Below are positions 23,880-36,500 of a stretch of 64,000 nt of DNA, one piece after another. The notes beneath the pieces are model-generated. The model worked only from the letters and a program-made list of their open reading frames with translations. It ran no database searches and was not told the DNA's origin. This stretch comes from Euptelea pleiosperma (Eukaryota > Streptophyta > Magnoliopsida > Ranunculales > Eupteleaceae). The stretch's first letter is position 1. Each line of letters opens with the position of its first letter. The translations under genes and the position numbers were made by a program. The stretch spans positions 41,941,109 through 42,005,108 of the forward strand of contig CM068542.1 in assembly GCA_035048495.1 (NCBI GenBank). Reading direction: 5' to 3'.

Positions 23880-24576
23880 ACAACAATGACCTCTTTGGCC
23901 TTGATATTGTACTTTGACCCTCTTGAAATATTAATCAGCAGTATGCACCATCACTCACTGGTATGGGGAATAACCCAAAAAGTGGGGCAATCCTAGCCAT
24001 CGATCCAACAATTTTTTTAAACAATGGATATTTTGACAGTCCTGATCGACACAAATATGGGCCATATATCATTTTTCAGATATTTTGTATTTTTCCCTCT
24101 TTCAAACTTTTCCCCAGCCAACGGAAAAAAACCGCCCCTTGTAAAAGAAACTCTAGAAATTTCCTTTCTAAATTTCCCGTGGATCTCAGAAGTCAGAACC
24201 ATCACCTTTGTTTGATTCTAAAACCCTAAGTGCAGATTATTTATCAAAAAAAGAAAAAAAGGTGCATACTCGATGCCCCCTAGATCTGAACCAGAAATCC
24301 GCATTTTGTGTTGTTTTTGATTTTTTTTTCTTTCCCTTTTTCGATTTCGAAAGTCTGGAGATCTGTTAGTGAAATGCAATTTCGAGCTAAGTTGCAACCA
24401 AACGCATTTTAAGGAAAAATCATGATCTTGGATTTTGATTTTTTGTTTTTTTGGGCTTTAAATCATGCCATTGCTTTCCTTTAGATCTGCAACTAAAATG
24501 CAGTTTGGAGTTTTTGATCAATTTTGGAACTCCACCACTTTTTGAGATTCTCTTTTCTTCATTGATTCGCCCGAAG

Positions 24577-27500
24577 ATGGTTTTCTGGGAAGGTTATTTG
24601 AGCGACGAAGCAATGGGCACTTTTGCCCCGATCATCATTTATTGGGTGTATGCTGGAATTTATCAGATTTTGCCCCCATTGGACCATTATCGCTTGCATA
24701 CCCGAAAAGAGGAAAAGGAGAAGAATTTGGTGCCGCTATCATCGGTAATTAAGGGTGTTCTGCTGCAACAGCTCGTTCAGGCCACTGTCGCTCAGGTTCT
24801 CTTCTTGGTCAGTATCTGAACTTAATTCAGTAAGTCTGTTCACATTACTTTTACTTGCTAAATCTGACCTTCTGTTGCATAAGAAATGATGATTAAGTTT
24901 CAAAGACACTACTACTCATATGCAGAAATGTGAAGTTCAATTCCCATTTTAGCTACACGGTAACATTTAAAGTCTAGTATTTTCATAGATGATTCGGAAA
25001 TCCTTCGCAAAATTCTAACCTTCCTTTGCGTTTGAGCCCAAATAATGGCATTGAGTGTGCTTTCCTTGATAATTGATTGAAACTTGGGAGCATTTCAGCT
25101 CCAGTTGCACTGTCTTGATCTGCACCACTTTGAAGTTTCCTCTCCAATCAGACCATACTACTTGTGGAAATCTGCCCATTACACTGGTGGTCCAGAAATG
25201 CTTTTATTGGAGTTATTAAATTTTATCCTTGTGTCTGTCCAGAGTTGGAACCCCCCATAATGGAGGTTTACTTGGGCAAGTGAATCCCTGGAGACCGGCA
25301 ACCTACCTCTTGTAGTAATTACTGTTTTGATCACCTCCCACAGTTTCTTGCTCATGAGAGGGGTCACATGAGGTAGGCTTCATCAAGTATTGTCAGATTT
25401 CTCAACTCCTGGTGTCTCCATTTGCGGTGAAGCAAGGTGTAGTCCATAATAGTCCTAACCTCATGCTTTTTTACTGTCTGCTTCTCCAAGAAAATGGGGA
25501 ATTAGTTTTTAGCTGTCACTCACCCGAACAAGCATCAAGCCAGCTGTCAAAAAGAGGTGGACCCTCTGCTATCTCAGTCAATAAAGTCTGCTTGATGGAC
25601 CAGTCAAAAGCCTCGTTTTTCTAACCTTGAGACCGAATCCTCTTGGGTGACATATATCTTTTCATGCCAGTTAGTCCTTGATATTTACGTTCCACAAAAT
25701 ACTTCGGGGTGGACATAAAATATTCCATGATGTGCTTTAAAGAGACTGATGATGAAACAAACTAGACATGAATGTGCTTACAATGCTTTAGAAAATAGAA
25801 TCATGTCATTGACTTATTGTCACTGGGTTACAGCCTAATCACCCCTATAGTCGGGAATCCCTGAGAATTAGCAAAAGCATTCTACACCATATAGCCAAGC
25901 TTGCAGTTGCTACATATGACTAAATGGAAGCTAAAGCAACTAGCCCTGATGGAGGCTATTGATTCATTAGAAAGAAATCGAGGGGAGCATTGTTTTTGAA
26001 ATACACCATTAAGTCTACTATTCGCATTGGACTCCATCTTCTCCTACACTAACAACAAGAACAGCCATCCACTTTGTCAGAAGCCTTCTCTATCTCCACA
26101 TTTGGGTCAATATCTTCATTGCATAAACATGTTGTTTCTTGACTGCCTAACATTCAGCTTCATAAAGTATAGCTGTGTTGTAATCTTGGATCGTAACCAG
26201 AATAAGAGATTAGGGTTAGAGATGGAAGAGAGGAGAGGAGAAGAGAATTGGGAGAAGAGGAGAAATCGTGTAGAGCTTAGAATAGCCTACACGATTTCAC
26301 CCAGTATATATATTAAGTGAAGTTTTACAATATTACAAGGGCCCCCTGTAGAATATAAGATATTACAAGTAGGTCCCTGACAACACTCCCCCTCAAGCTG
26401 GTGCGAAGATATCTATCATGCCCAGCTTGGATAACAGGTGCTCTAAGATCCCTTTAGTAACACCTTTAGTTAACACATCTGCAACTTGATCAGCAGTATG
26501 GACATACGGTGTGCAAATAAGTCCCTGACCAAGTTTCTCTTTGATGAAGTGACGGTCTACCTCAATGTGCTTTGTCCTGTCGTGTTGAACTGGATTATGA
26601 GCAATGCTGATGGCTGCTTTATTGTCACAATACAGTTGCATAGACCCTTTGACAGGATATCCGAGCTCACTGAGCATAGTCTTCAACCATAGAAGCTCAC
26701 ATATACCATGAGCCATAGAACGGTACTCTGCTTCGGCACTGGAGCGAGCGACAATTGGTTGCTTCTTGCTGCGCCATGACACCAGATTACCTCCCACATA
26801 CGTGTAGTACCCTGATGTGGAACGTCTGTCAGTGACTGAACCTGCCCAGTCAGCATCTGTATAAGCTTCAACTCGCAGGTGCCCATTCTTACTAAACAGG
26901 AGACCCTTCCCTGGAGCCCCCTTAAGATAGCGTAACACTCGGTGTACTGCCTCAAGATGTGGAGAGCGAGGGGCATGCATGAACTGACTGATGACACTGA
27001 CTGCGTATGCAATATCTGGTCGTGTCAGTGAAAGGTAGATGAGATGCCCAACAAGTCTCTGGAACTGGCCTGCATCAGCAATGGGATCCCCATCAACAGG
27101 ATTCAGCCGATGTTGCTGCTCTATAGGCGTATCGGCTGGTTTAGCTCCCAAGTTTCCTGACTCTCGAAGGAGATCAAGTACATACTTTCTCTGTGAGATA
27201 AACACACCCTGCTTTGACCTAGCAAACTCAATGCCCAGAAAGTATCTCAAGGTTCCCAGATCCTTGATTTCGAACTTTGTGCCGAGGTATTTTTTCAATC
27301 TACAAACCTCATCTGGGTCATCTCCTGTGACCACGATATCATCCACATATACAATAAGAGCAGTAAGACGACCTTGACTTCTCTTAATGAAGAGAGTGTG
27401 GTCTGCCTGACTCTGCGAGTAGCCAATCTTCTTGATTGCGGAACTGAACCTCTCGAACCAAGCCCTTGGTGACTGTTTAAGCCCATACAAGGCTTTCTTC

Positions 27501-30500
27501 AGTTTGCATACAAGTTCCTTACTCCCGGTCGGACTGAACCCCGGAGGACCTGTCATGTAGACCTCTTCCACTAGATCACCATGGAGGAAGGCATTCTTGA
27601 CATCCAACTGGTGGAGGGGCCAAGAAAAGTTTGCCGCGAGAGATAACAGAACTCGAACTGAGTTCATCTTGGCCACTGGAGCAAACGTCTCCTGGTAGTC
27701 AATCCCATAAGTCTGTGTGTACCCTTTTGCAACGAGACGGGCCTTGTACCTGTCGATGCTTCCATCTGCTTTGTATTTCACTGTATATACCCACTTGCAC
27801 CCCACGGGTTTCTTTCCTCTAGGCAATGGAACCAAATCCCAAGTACCATTCTTTTCTAGAGCTGTCATCTCCTCTAGCATGGCTGCTTTCCACTGAGGCT
27901 GGCTGAGGGCATCTGAGACACCGGATGGCAGAGCGACACTGGATAGGGAAGTAGCAAATGCCCTGTAGGATGGTGAGAGCTGTTGATAGGAAACAAAGTG
28001 AGAGATAGGGTGCTTGGTAACATAGTTCCGAACACCCTTCCGATGAGCAATAGGTACATCAATGTCTATGGGAAGGATAGTAGGAGCAACAGACATATCA
28101 TCATGAGGATCACTGAGGACACGATTACCTGGATCGAGTTGGATTTCCTGACAGTGAGCTTGGATGGTGGACTGTTTCTTTTTTTGACGTCGTCTGGCAT
28201 ATGTCTTCAGCTGCGGATCTTGTGGCACAGTGTCAGTAGGAGATAAGGACAAGGGTACAGGAGACTCATCAAGCAAATCAAGGGGTACTGGTTGAGGAAT
28301 CTCCCCCTGTGGAGGTATCGGACTCTCGTCAATACTCCCAAGCTCCCCCTGAAGAGAAGTCCGATCAACTGAGAAGAAGGGAAGACTCTAAAAAAATGTA
28401 ACATCTAGAGAAACAAACCGACGACGGGTAGAGGGATGAAAACACCGATATCCCTTCTGAGTGGACGAATAGCCAAGGAATATACATCGAACGGCTTTCG
28501 GATCTAACTTGTCCTTCCTGTGATGGGCGTGAACATAGCAAACACAACCAAAGACCTTAGGTGGAATGGAGAACACAGGACAGGAAGGAAACAAGAGTGA
28601 AAGGGGAGACTTTGACCCCAAGACACGAGAGGGCATCCGATTTATCAAGTAGGATGCCGTCAACACAGCGTCAGCCCAATAACCCTTGGGTACCCGAGTA
28701 CCAAGAAGAAGTGCCCTAGCAACCTCCAGGACATGGCGATGCTTTCGCTCAGCGGTCCCATTTTGTTGAGGTGTATCGGCACATGAAGTCTGATGAAGAA
28801 TTCCATGCTCTTCAAAGTAGGAGGCAAGGCCACTGTACATGTATTCCCCCTCATTGTCAGTGCGTAGGACTTTTAGGGTGGTGCCCAATTGATTGCACAC
28901 CATTTTATGGAAGGTCTGAAAGATAGTATGCACCTCATTTTTTGATTTCATAAGGTAGATCCAAGTGTAACGGCTGTAGTCATCCACAAAAACCACAAAG
29001 TAGCGAAAACCAAAGATAGAAGTGGTGGGATTGGGTCCCCAAACATCAGAGTGCACAAGCTGTAAAGGAAACGTACTTTTTTTATTACTGGTCGGAAAAG
29101 ACACCCGACATTGTTTTGCAAGTACACAAGTTTCACAGTTGAACTCAAAAAATGGAATAGATGCAAACTGAGGTAACAGACTCTTCATGACTGAAAGCGG
29201 TAAATGACCTAGCCTGTTATGCCATCACATTAACAGGTCTTTATTAACGCTAGAACTACTGACATTGGCACTAGACTGATGTGCAACAGAATATGAAGTC
29301 GGCTGGCTATCGAGCAGGTACAATCCACCATCCTCACCACCATTGCCAATCATCCGCCTCGTCTCCAAGTCCTGAAAAACACAGTGAGTAGGAAAAAAGG
29401 TAACACTGCAGTTTAGGCTCTTAGTAAGATGGCTAACAGAAAGCAGGTTAGTGGTGAATTTAGGAACATGAAGTACAGAGGATAAAGACAAAGTAGGTGT
29501 GGCAGAGATAGTGCCCTTCCCTGAGATAGAGGAGAAGGTGCCATCGGCCACACGGACCTTGTCCTTACCCGAGCAGATATTATAGGTGGAGAAAAGGGAT
29601 GGCATACCAGTCATATGATCGGAGGCACCAGAATCAATGATCCAGGAAGGACCAATGGGTGCCGTAGACACATGGTGGGCTGAATGGGATGTACCTGTCT
29701 GAGCAAAGGATGATGTAGGTGGGGAAGGGCCATCAAGCTGAGTAAGTAATTGTCGAAGCCTGTCAATGTCCATGCTAGAGAAGGTGTTGGACTGCCCAGA
29801 GGAAGGGGTCACATCAGAGGAATCTTGACTGGTGGCATGAGCAGCTGAGGTTCCATGTTTGCTACCAGAGGGCTTCTTTGAGGAGCCTTGCTTCCCCCCA
29901 GAGAACTGTGCGGGACGACCATGAAGACTCCAGCAGGTCTCCCGAGTGTGGCGACGCTTGCCACAGTGATCACATCTGAGTCGATCACGATCATCAAGAT
30001 CCCCATCCTTCTTGGATGTGGGTTTGCTCAATTTCTGAGTGGCCAAGGCAGACTTCTCAGATAAAGGAACATCAGCATCTGTCTTAGAGCTCATGGCTCT
30101 CCTCCTGCTGTCCTCGCTTTGGATGTAGGAGTAGACCTGTGCAATGGTCGACGGCGGTGGATCTCTGCCCAAGATGTTTGCTCGAACCTGTTCATAGCTC
30201 TGGTTCAAGCCACCAAGAAACTCGAATATGCGTCCGCGCACAATCATCTTCCGGAACTCCGTAGCATCCTTGGTACATGCAGGGGTGTAGGTCTGGTAGT
30301 GATCTACCTCTTCCCACTTGCTACGTAATGCAGCGTAGTATGATCCCAAAGGAAGATCGCCTTGCTTCAGATGTGCTATCTCTTGCTGAAGTTCATACAT
30401 CTTAGCAAAATTCCCATCTTGGGAGTAGGTCTGAGATGCAGTGTCCCATATATCTTTGGCAGTCGGGAGAAAGAGGAAGCCTGTGCTAATCGATGGATGC

Positions 30501-33500
30501 ATGGAGTGAAGCAGCCATGACATGACCATCGAGTTTTCCGCTTCCCACTTCTCAAACGCAGTATCGGAGGAATCAGGTGCAGTGACGCGTCCAGTGATAT
30601 AGCCGGCTTTGCCTCGTCCGGTGATGTACATCTTGGCAGATTGAGACCATGCGAGGTAGTTGGTCCCATCGAGTTTCACCGTAGTGATCTGTAGGCCCGG
30701 GCTGTGATCACCATGACTTCCCAGACTGGGTGGGGCAACAATAATCTCTGACTTGGCAGAAGATGACTCCTCAGATGTACTCATGGTAGTAGAGAAGACT
30801 TTTCTGATAAGAAATCACCCGAACTGCTGCTGCGAAGATTCAAATCACCTTCTTTTTATTTTTAAAGCCTCCTGCGAGCAACGCGAGCAGGATTCAGGCC
30901 TTTTTGAAACAACTCCTTTATAGATTTTCTATTGGAGAAAAAACCACCCGCGGGAAACTTGTGAATGGTTCCGAGGACCTAAAAAAGGTTCCTGGATAGG
31001 TGCGGTAGCACTACGGAGAGGTTCTGGACTCCTCTGAGACCTGCGGCTAGGTCAAGAGGGTCTTCTCTGACCTTTTGGAAGGGGCGGCTAGGCTTGGTGG
31101 CTCTTCTCCAGGCTTCTGGAGTGGGCGGCTATGCCTGATAGCTCTTCTCCAGGCTTCTGGAGTGGGCGGCTAGGGTTTCAGACTCTTCTAAAGCCTGCGG
31201 CTATCCATGGGAGATGATGTCCTTCTTTGAAAAGCCCTTCGCATCAAATTTTGTAATCTCTAGGGTTCTTCAGACCTCTAGGATTAAGCCATGGTTACAT
31301 AACCATGCTCTGATACCATGTTGTAATCTTGGATCGTAACCAGAATAAGAGATTAGGGTTAGAGATGGAAGAGAGGAGAGGAGAAGAGAATTGGGAGAAG
31401 AGGAGAAATCGTGTAGAGCTTAGAATAGCCTACACGATTTCACCCAGTATATATATTAAGTGAAGTTTTACAATATTACAAGGACCCCCTGTAGAATATA
31501 AGATATTACAAGTAGGTCCCTGACAACAAGCTGGTCCCACATTCAATGAACATGTTGTTTCTTGACTGCCTAACATTCAGCTCCATAAAGCATAGCTGGT
31601 CCCATAGCTATCCTGTAGAATTTTCCTCTTAGCTCGATAGCTACTTATAAAAAAAATTCTCATTATTCTAAGGAAAGATTGGTCATTTTTCCTTGTACAC
31701 TAGAAAAATATCATTTATACAAAAAAATTGGCAATGGCTGGCTTTATGAGCACACGAATCTATGATCTTGGTGGGGAATTCATAAATGTTTTCAAATCTT
31801 AGAAGTCATAGGTTAGTGGTTTAGTGCTGTCATTGTTTCTTCTTGTTTGGCTAGTGAGCAAAATCGAGTTATTTTGTTGCACTTGGCTCCTTTAAAATGG
31901 GATGGGATATTGTCACCCATCATTTCACTCAGTAAAATGATAAGGGTTGGTAACTAAGACATTGAACAAACCCTAAAGACATAGCAATTTTAACATTTTG
32001 AATGTTTTATCTATCGATTGAATGGAAATGTTGCAGGTTTATGTGTAACATATTGCTTGTTGTTTCACAAGCTATTCTGAATGAGTAGTGCCTGTTGTTT
32101 GGAGCACTTTGGTTCCTTGCGTAATGCAAAATAAATCTTTGACAAGAGCAGTCCCTTTCTTTGGATTTGGTAACCTTAATTTGATATCCCACTTGATCAC
32201 ATTTTAAATTAGGTCTCAAGAATTGTCGCTGCAAGGGTCTTTTTGCTTGGTTATGGATGACCAGTAGTTCTTCTTTTAGGAAAGTCAGAAGAAGATTAAA
32301 TAATCATTACTTGTCTCTAGTAGGAAACTGAGGAACTGTTGGCTTTGAAAATTACAATGAAGGAAATTGTTGGCTTTGCAAGTTATTTATTTATTTGGTG
32401 CTTGATGCTGTTGGTTTCTGAAAATTTCTTAGCCCATTGAGCTCCATTCCCTTTTTGGCTTCACCTTTAGACATAAACCTCTGTGATGTGGTGGCATGAA
32501 GTTGTTGCATGCAAAATCACACTACCAAATCCTGTCATATAACGCGACCATACTTGCACTAGGTTTGATGTAATTGTTTGCTGCAGTCTTAAATGCCTTT
32601 TTTCTTCTGGTGTTTGTTGGGGCTTGGGGGATTCCCATTCATGCTACAGTGTTAGTTTAGCCTTGAGCTAATGGTGTCAAGTTTGCATTAAAACATTTAG
32701 ACGAACTTTGGTTGTAACATGGAGGGCACTAGAAACAAGGAGAACAGTGAATCTTCATGTTGGGTCCTTTAAATGTAATTCAACATGATACAGTCTGCCT
32801 TGCTAAACATTCTTTCATCGATATTGAATTATTATTGATTGCTGGGCACCTAATGCCTTTGTTAGGATGCAAAATTATCAAAATAAACCATTATGCATGA
32901 GGCCAAACATAGACTTGATTAGTTGATTAATTTCTTGAACTGTGTGACATATTAGTTTGCATAAGGCCAAACTTAGACGTGATTGACAAAATTTCTTTTT
33001 ACTGATCATAAACAAAATGTAAGCTTCTCCACTTCAGAATCTTGCTCTTGCTTTATTGTTTTAAGATCACAAAATTTCTTTTTACTGATCATAAAAAAAA
33101 TGGAAGCTTCTCCACTTCAGAATATTGCTCTTGCTTTATTGTTTTAAGATCGTCTTTTCCCTCCCACTACCACCTACTGTTACCATGATGCCACCAATTA
33201 CACTTTGAACACCGCCAACTTTGTGGTATTTGTAGTTATTTGTTGTTTTCTAGATTCTCGATATTGTTAAAAATTTTAAGTTTGTATTCATACAATTATT
33301 GGTTAATTTGTGATATTTCATGAAAGATAACTATGTACTTTTAGATTCTTATATGATCAAATTTGGTACCAATTTGAACTAAAGTGCCAAAAATAATTCC
33401 AAACATATTCTTGGAACATATGAAGAAATGTTTTCAGTGCATACTGAAACTTGCTTAATATAAAAAGAAAAAAAAACCTGCTTAATGTAAGAGAGAACTT

Positions 33501-36500
33501 CCCAAAAACATTTCAAGGATGCACGGATAGTACCCCAAAGTAGTGCTTGAAACCATTTCTTGTGTTACTGAGCTGATGCTCCCCAATGAATAGACCTTCC
33601 AAACCAATTGTTGAAAAATTAAAAAAAAAACCTTTGTTTGAAGCTATGACGAGTAGACACTAGGAAGGAGATCTGAGATCTTTACATCTTGCAACATCAT
33701 TCGGCAGTGAGATTTGAGAGCTCATAATTTTTTACTTCAAATATCTAACTTAGAAGCCATCACTCACATTGGAAAGCTCTTTTAAGGATCTATAATAGCT
33801 ATCTCATGAATTTTTCATGATACTTACATTCTAGGCCTCAAAACAGTGTTTGTGTGGCAACACAGAAAAAAGTAACTTTATTGATTTTTATAAGCCAAAA
33901 AGTTAGTTTGGATTTGTTCCATGTTTTAACTTTTGAAAAGTTAAATACTAACTGAAAATTGAAGCTAGGGGCCTGTTTGGTACGTGAGAAAAAGGTTCCA
34001 ATATTTGAGCATGTCAATATTTAACAACGTTTGGTACGTGTATTAGCTAGCTTACTTCATTTTCTTTCAATTTGTGTGGGTCCCACATATTAAAGTAAGT
34101 CAAATATTGGTTAAGCGAGTGTGGGACCCACATATTAGGTCAAAGGATAAAAAACTCATTTTTATTGAAAATAGTGATTTTCCCGCGAGAAACTAAAATT
34201 TTCCCACCAAGGCTTAATTGGTGTGAAAATATTTATTAAGGGTGTGTGGGCGGAGGGTGGGGGGGAGGTGATCAAATGTTTGGCCTGGCTAAATATTCGG
34301 CACGGGCAAGTGGCTGCCAAACGCGCTCGGGCGAATATTAGCTCGCGCAAATATTTTATTTTCCAGCCGTGGTGGCCTACCACACATGCCCTAAATTTTT
34401 TAGCTTTTAACTTCTTAGAGAAATTACTTCTAAAAAATTAGAGGTAAAAAATCAACTAGTAACTTCTACTACCAATAGAAGTGCTTTTACTTCTCGTTCC
34501 AAAACGCCCCCTAAGTCTCGACTGATACTGAGTTGAGTTGTTGGAGTCATCTCACTAACGATACTTATAAAAAAAGTCATTTTAGTATCGATAGGGACTG
34601 GGTCATGATCCAGTTATGAATCACAATTCATATTGGATCAGACTTTTCTCTGGTTGATTCAGATGACTCGGTTGTGTCTCTTTCTGTATCGCCCTAGTTG
34701 ACTCATTTGTATCACACTAGATTAGACTGGTCTTGTTCAAACGCGAGACATGCTGCAGAGACAAGGATAATCTTTCTAAAAAGGGACTCTCTAAAGGACC
34801 CAATGTACAAATAAGGATCTGTTTTGACATGAACGGGCTGACTCGGATGACTCAACTGTGTCTCATTGTTTTGGGTAGAAATATCCCCAAAAACTTTAAA
34901 CTATTTGCTCCTTGACTTGGGTCCGGATTGTCTGAGTCAACTCGGTTTCGGCCCTACATGATTTGGACTGAGACTTTGAACCATGAGTTTTTGAGCTTTG
35001 ATTGTTGTGTTAATGTTATGATTCAAGGGTAGCTTAGTCATTATCAACATTTATTTTTTTTGGTTATTATGGATGGTTGGGATTTGCTACTTATTCCTTT
35101 AGTGAGGTTTTTAGGGCTTTATTTTGTCATAAATAGTTGTTACAAAAGCATTGTAAAGGGATTTTTGAATTAGAGAATGAAGATATGCCTTCCGGGCTTT
35201 TAATTCTTTTGAGAACTGCTTACAAAAAAAAAAAAAATCCTTTTGAGAACTTTTGCCTTCCTTGGATAGTAGCACCTTGCAGGATTCCCCCCCTCCTTGA
35301 TTTACCTTTAATAAATTCGGCCTTCCTTCCCCATTATTCTTGGTGCATTATAGGGATTATTTTTCCCCGCATCATGGATCACGGTTTCTACAATGACAAG
35401 GGATGGATGCAACATTTTCCAGCCTGAAACCATTTCAAGGATTATGGGTGCTTGGCTGAATCCTTTTCTGCAGGATAGCTTTAGTTGGTCCATAGAAATG
35501 TTCATATCAACTCCTGTTTTTTATTTTTATTTTAAATTTTATGGTATTTGTGCAAGTGAATTGAATGATCCTATGATTTAGTTCATACATTTAAAGGGTT
35601 GATCTCCCAATTTAATTGCATGAGTTGATGCTCTATAGGTGATTTTGGTACTCTACTTCATCCTGCAGATTGCATTCTTGTAGATTGTAGTAGATCATAT
35701 TTGAATGATTCAACCACATGATGTCATGGTGATCCACACAAGATCTAGATTGTCATAGATTAGACTTGAATCATGCAATTACACAATGGATGAACACAAT
35801 GGATGGTAAATCCAAATAAGATAAAATAGCAACAGGGACCTACAAACCTATTTACTATGGCGAGGAAGAATCAAACTCATTTCCCTCAAATAAAGCCTTT
35901 TGCTCTGATAGTCATTAAAACCCTTTTGGATTTGAAAAGATCACTTTAACCTGACCCTTTCTTCTCACCCACCGATACCCAAGGGTCTTGGGTTCCTGTA
36001 CAAGCTACCATCAAAATTTAGTTCGAGGATACACTTCATCTTGCAATGGTGTTTTCTCTTTGTTCACCACTTCTGTTCGATTCTTTCATGTCTCTAGCCA
36101 AAATTTTTACTCTAGTGCCTTGTAATTCTTCGCTAGTGATATCCCAATGCATGGTGGAACTTCTCATCCTATCCATAGTTACCCCACTATTGCTATCCTT
36201 GCAACTACTTTATAGAAGGTATCTTTTAGTATTGAATGCAGGCCAATCCACTACCTAATGTGGCACCTTCCCAGTAAAGGGGCATAAAATGCAAAAGAGA
36301 TTATGAAAATAATTCCAAGCCCCCTATTGCTGTTTTGTTATATCTTTTTCTTTCTTTTCATATTTTTAACGTCTCTTTTCATCCAAATGCATATTCCGAT
36401 TCTTTTTCATTTTTTGGCTTCTCCTATGGTCTATGGTCTATGGTCTCTAGCATGTTATGAACATTCCATTTTCTGAAAATTTTGTCTTGGACACTGTGTC

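Larger units (their letters stand above)
26176..31528 (-). mobile_element. Ty1/copia LTR retrotransposon, 5353 bp
   Basis: Two 210-bp LTRs (26176-26385 and 31319-31528) begin TGTTGTAATC and end CCTGACAACA and differ at one base (G at 26341 versus A in the right copy). A 5-bp target duplication AGCTG lies at 26171-26175 and 31529-31533. The element is on the minus strand: primer binding site TGGTATCAGAGC (methionine-initiator tRNA) at 31307-31318 and polypurine tract GAGGGGGAG next to the left LTR at 26386-26394. Order gag-protease-integrase-RT-RNase H marks Ty1/copia. The short LTRs would fit an Ale/Retrofit-like lineage, but that is a guess. Confidence 0.95.
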
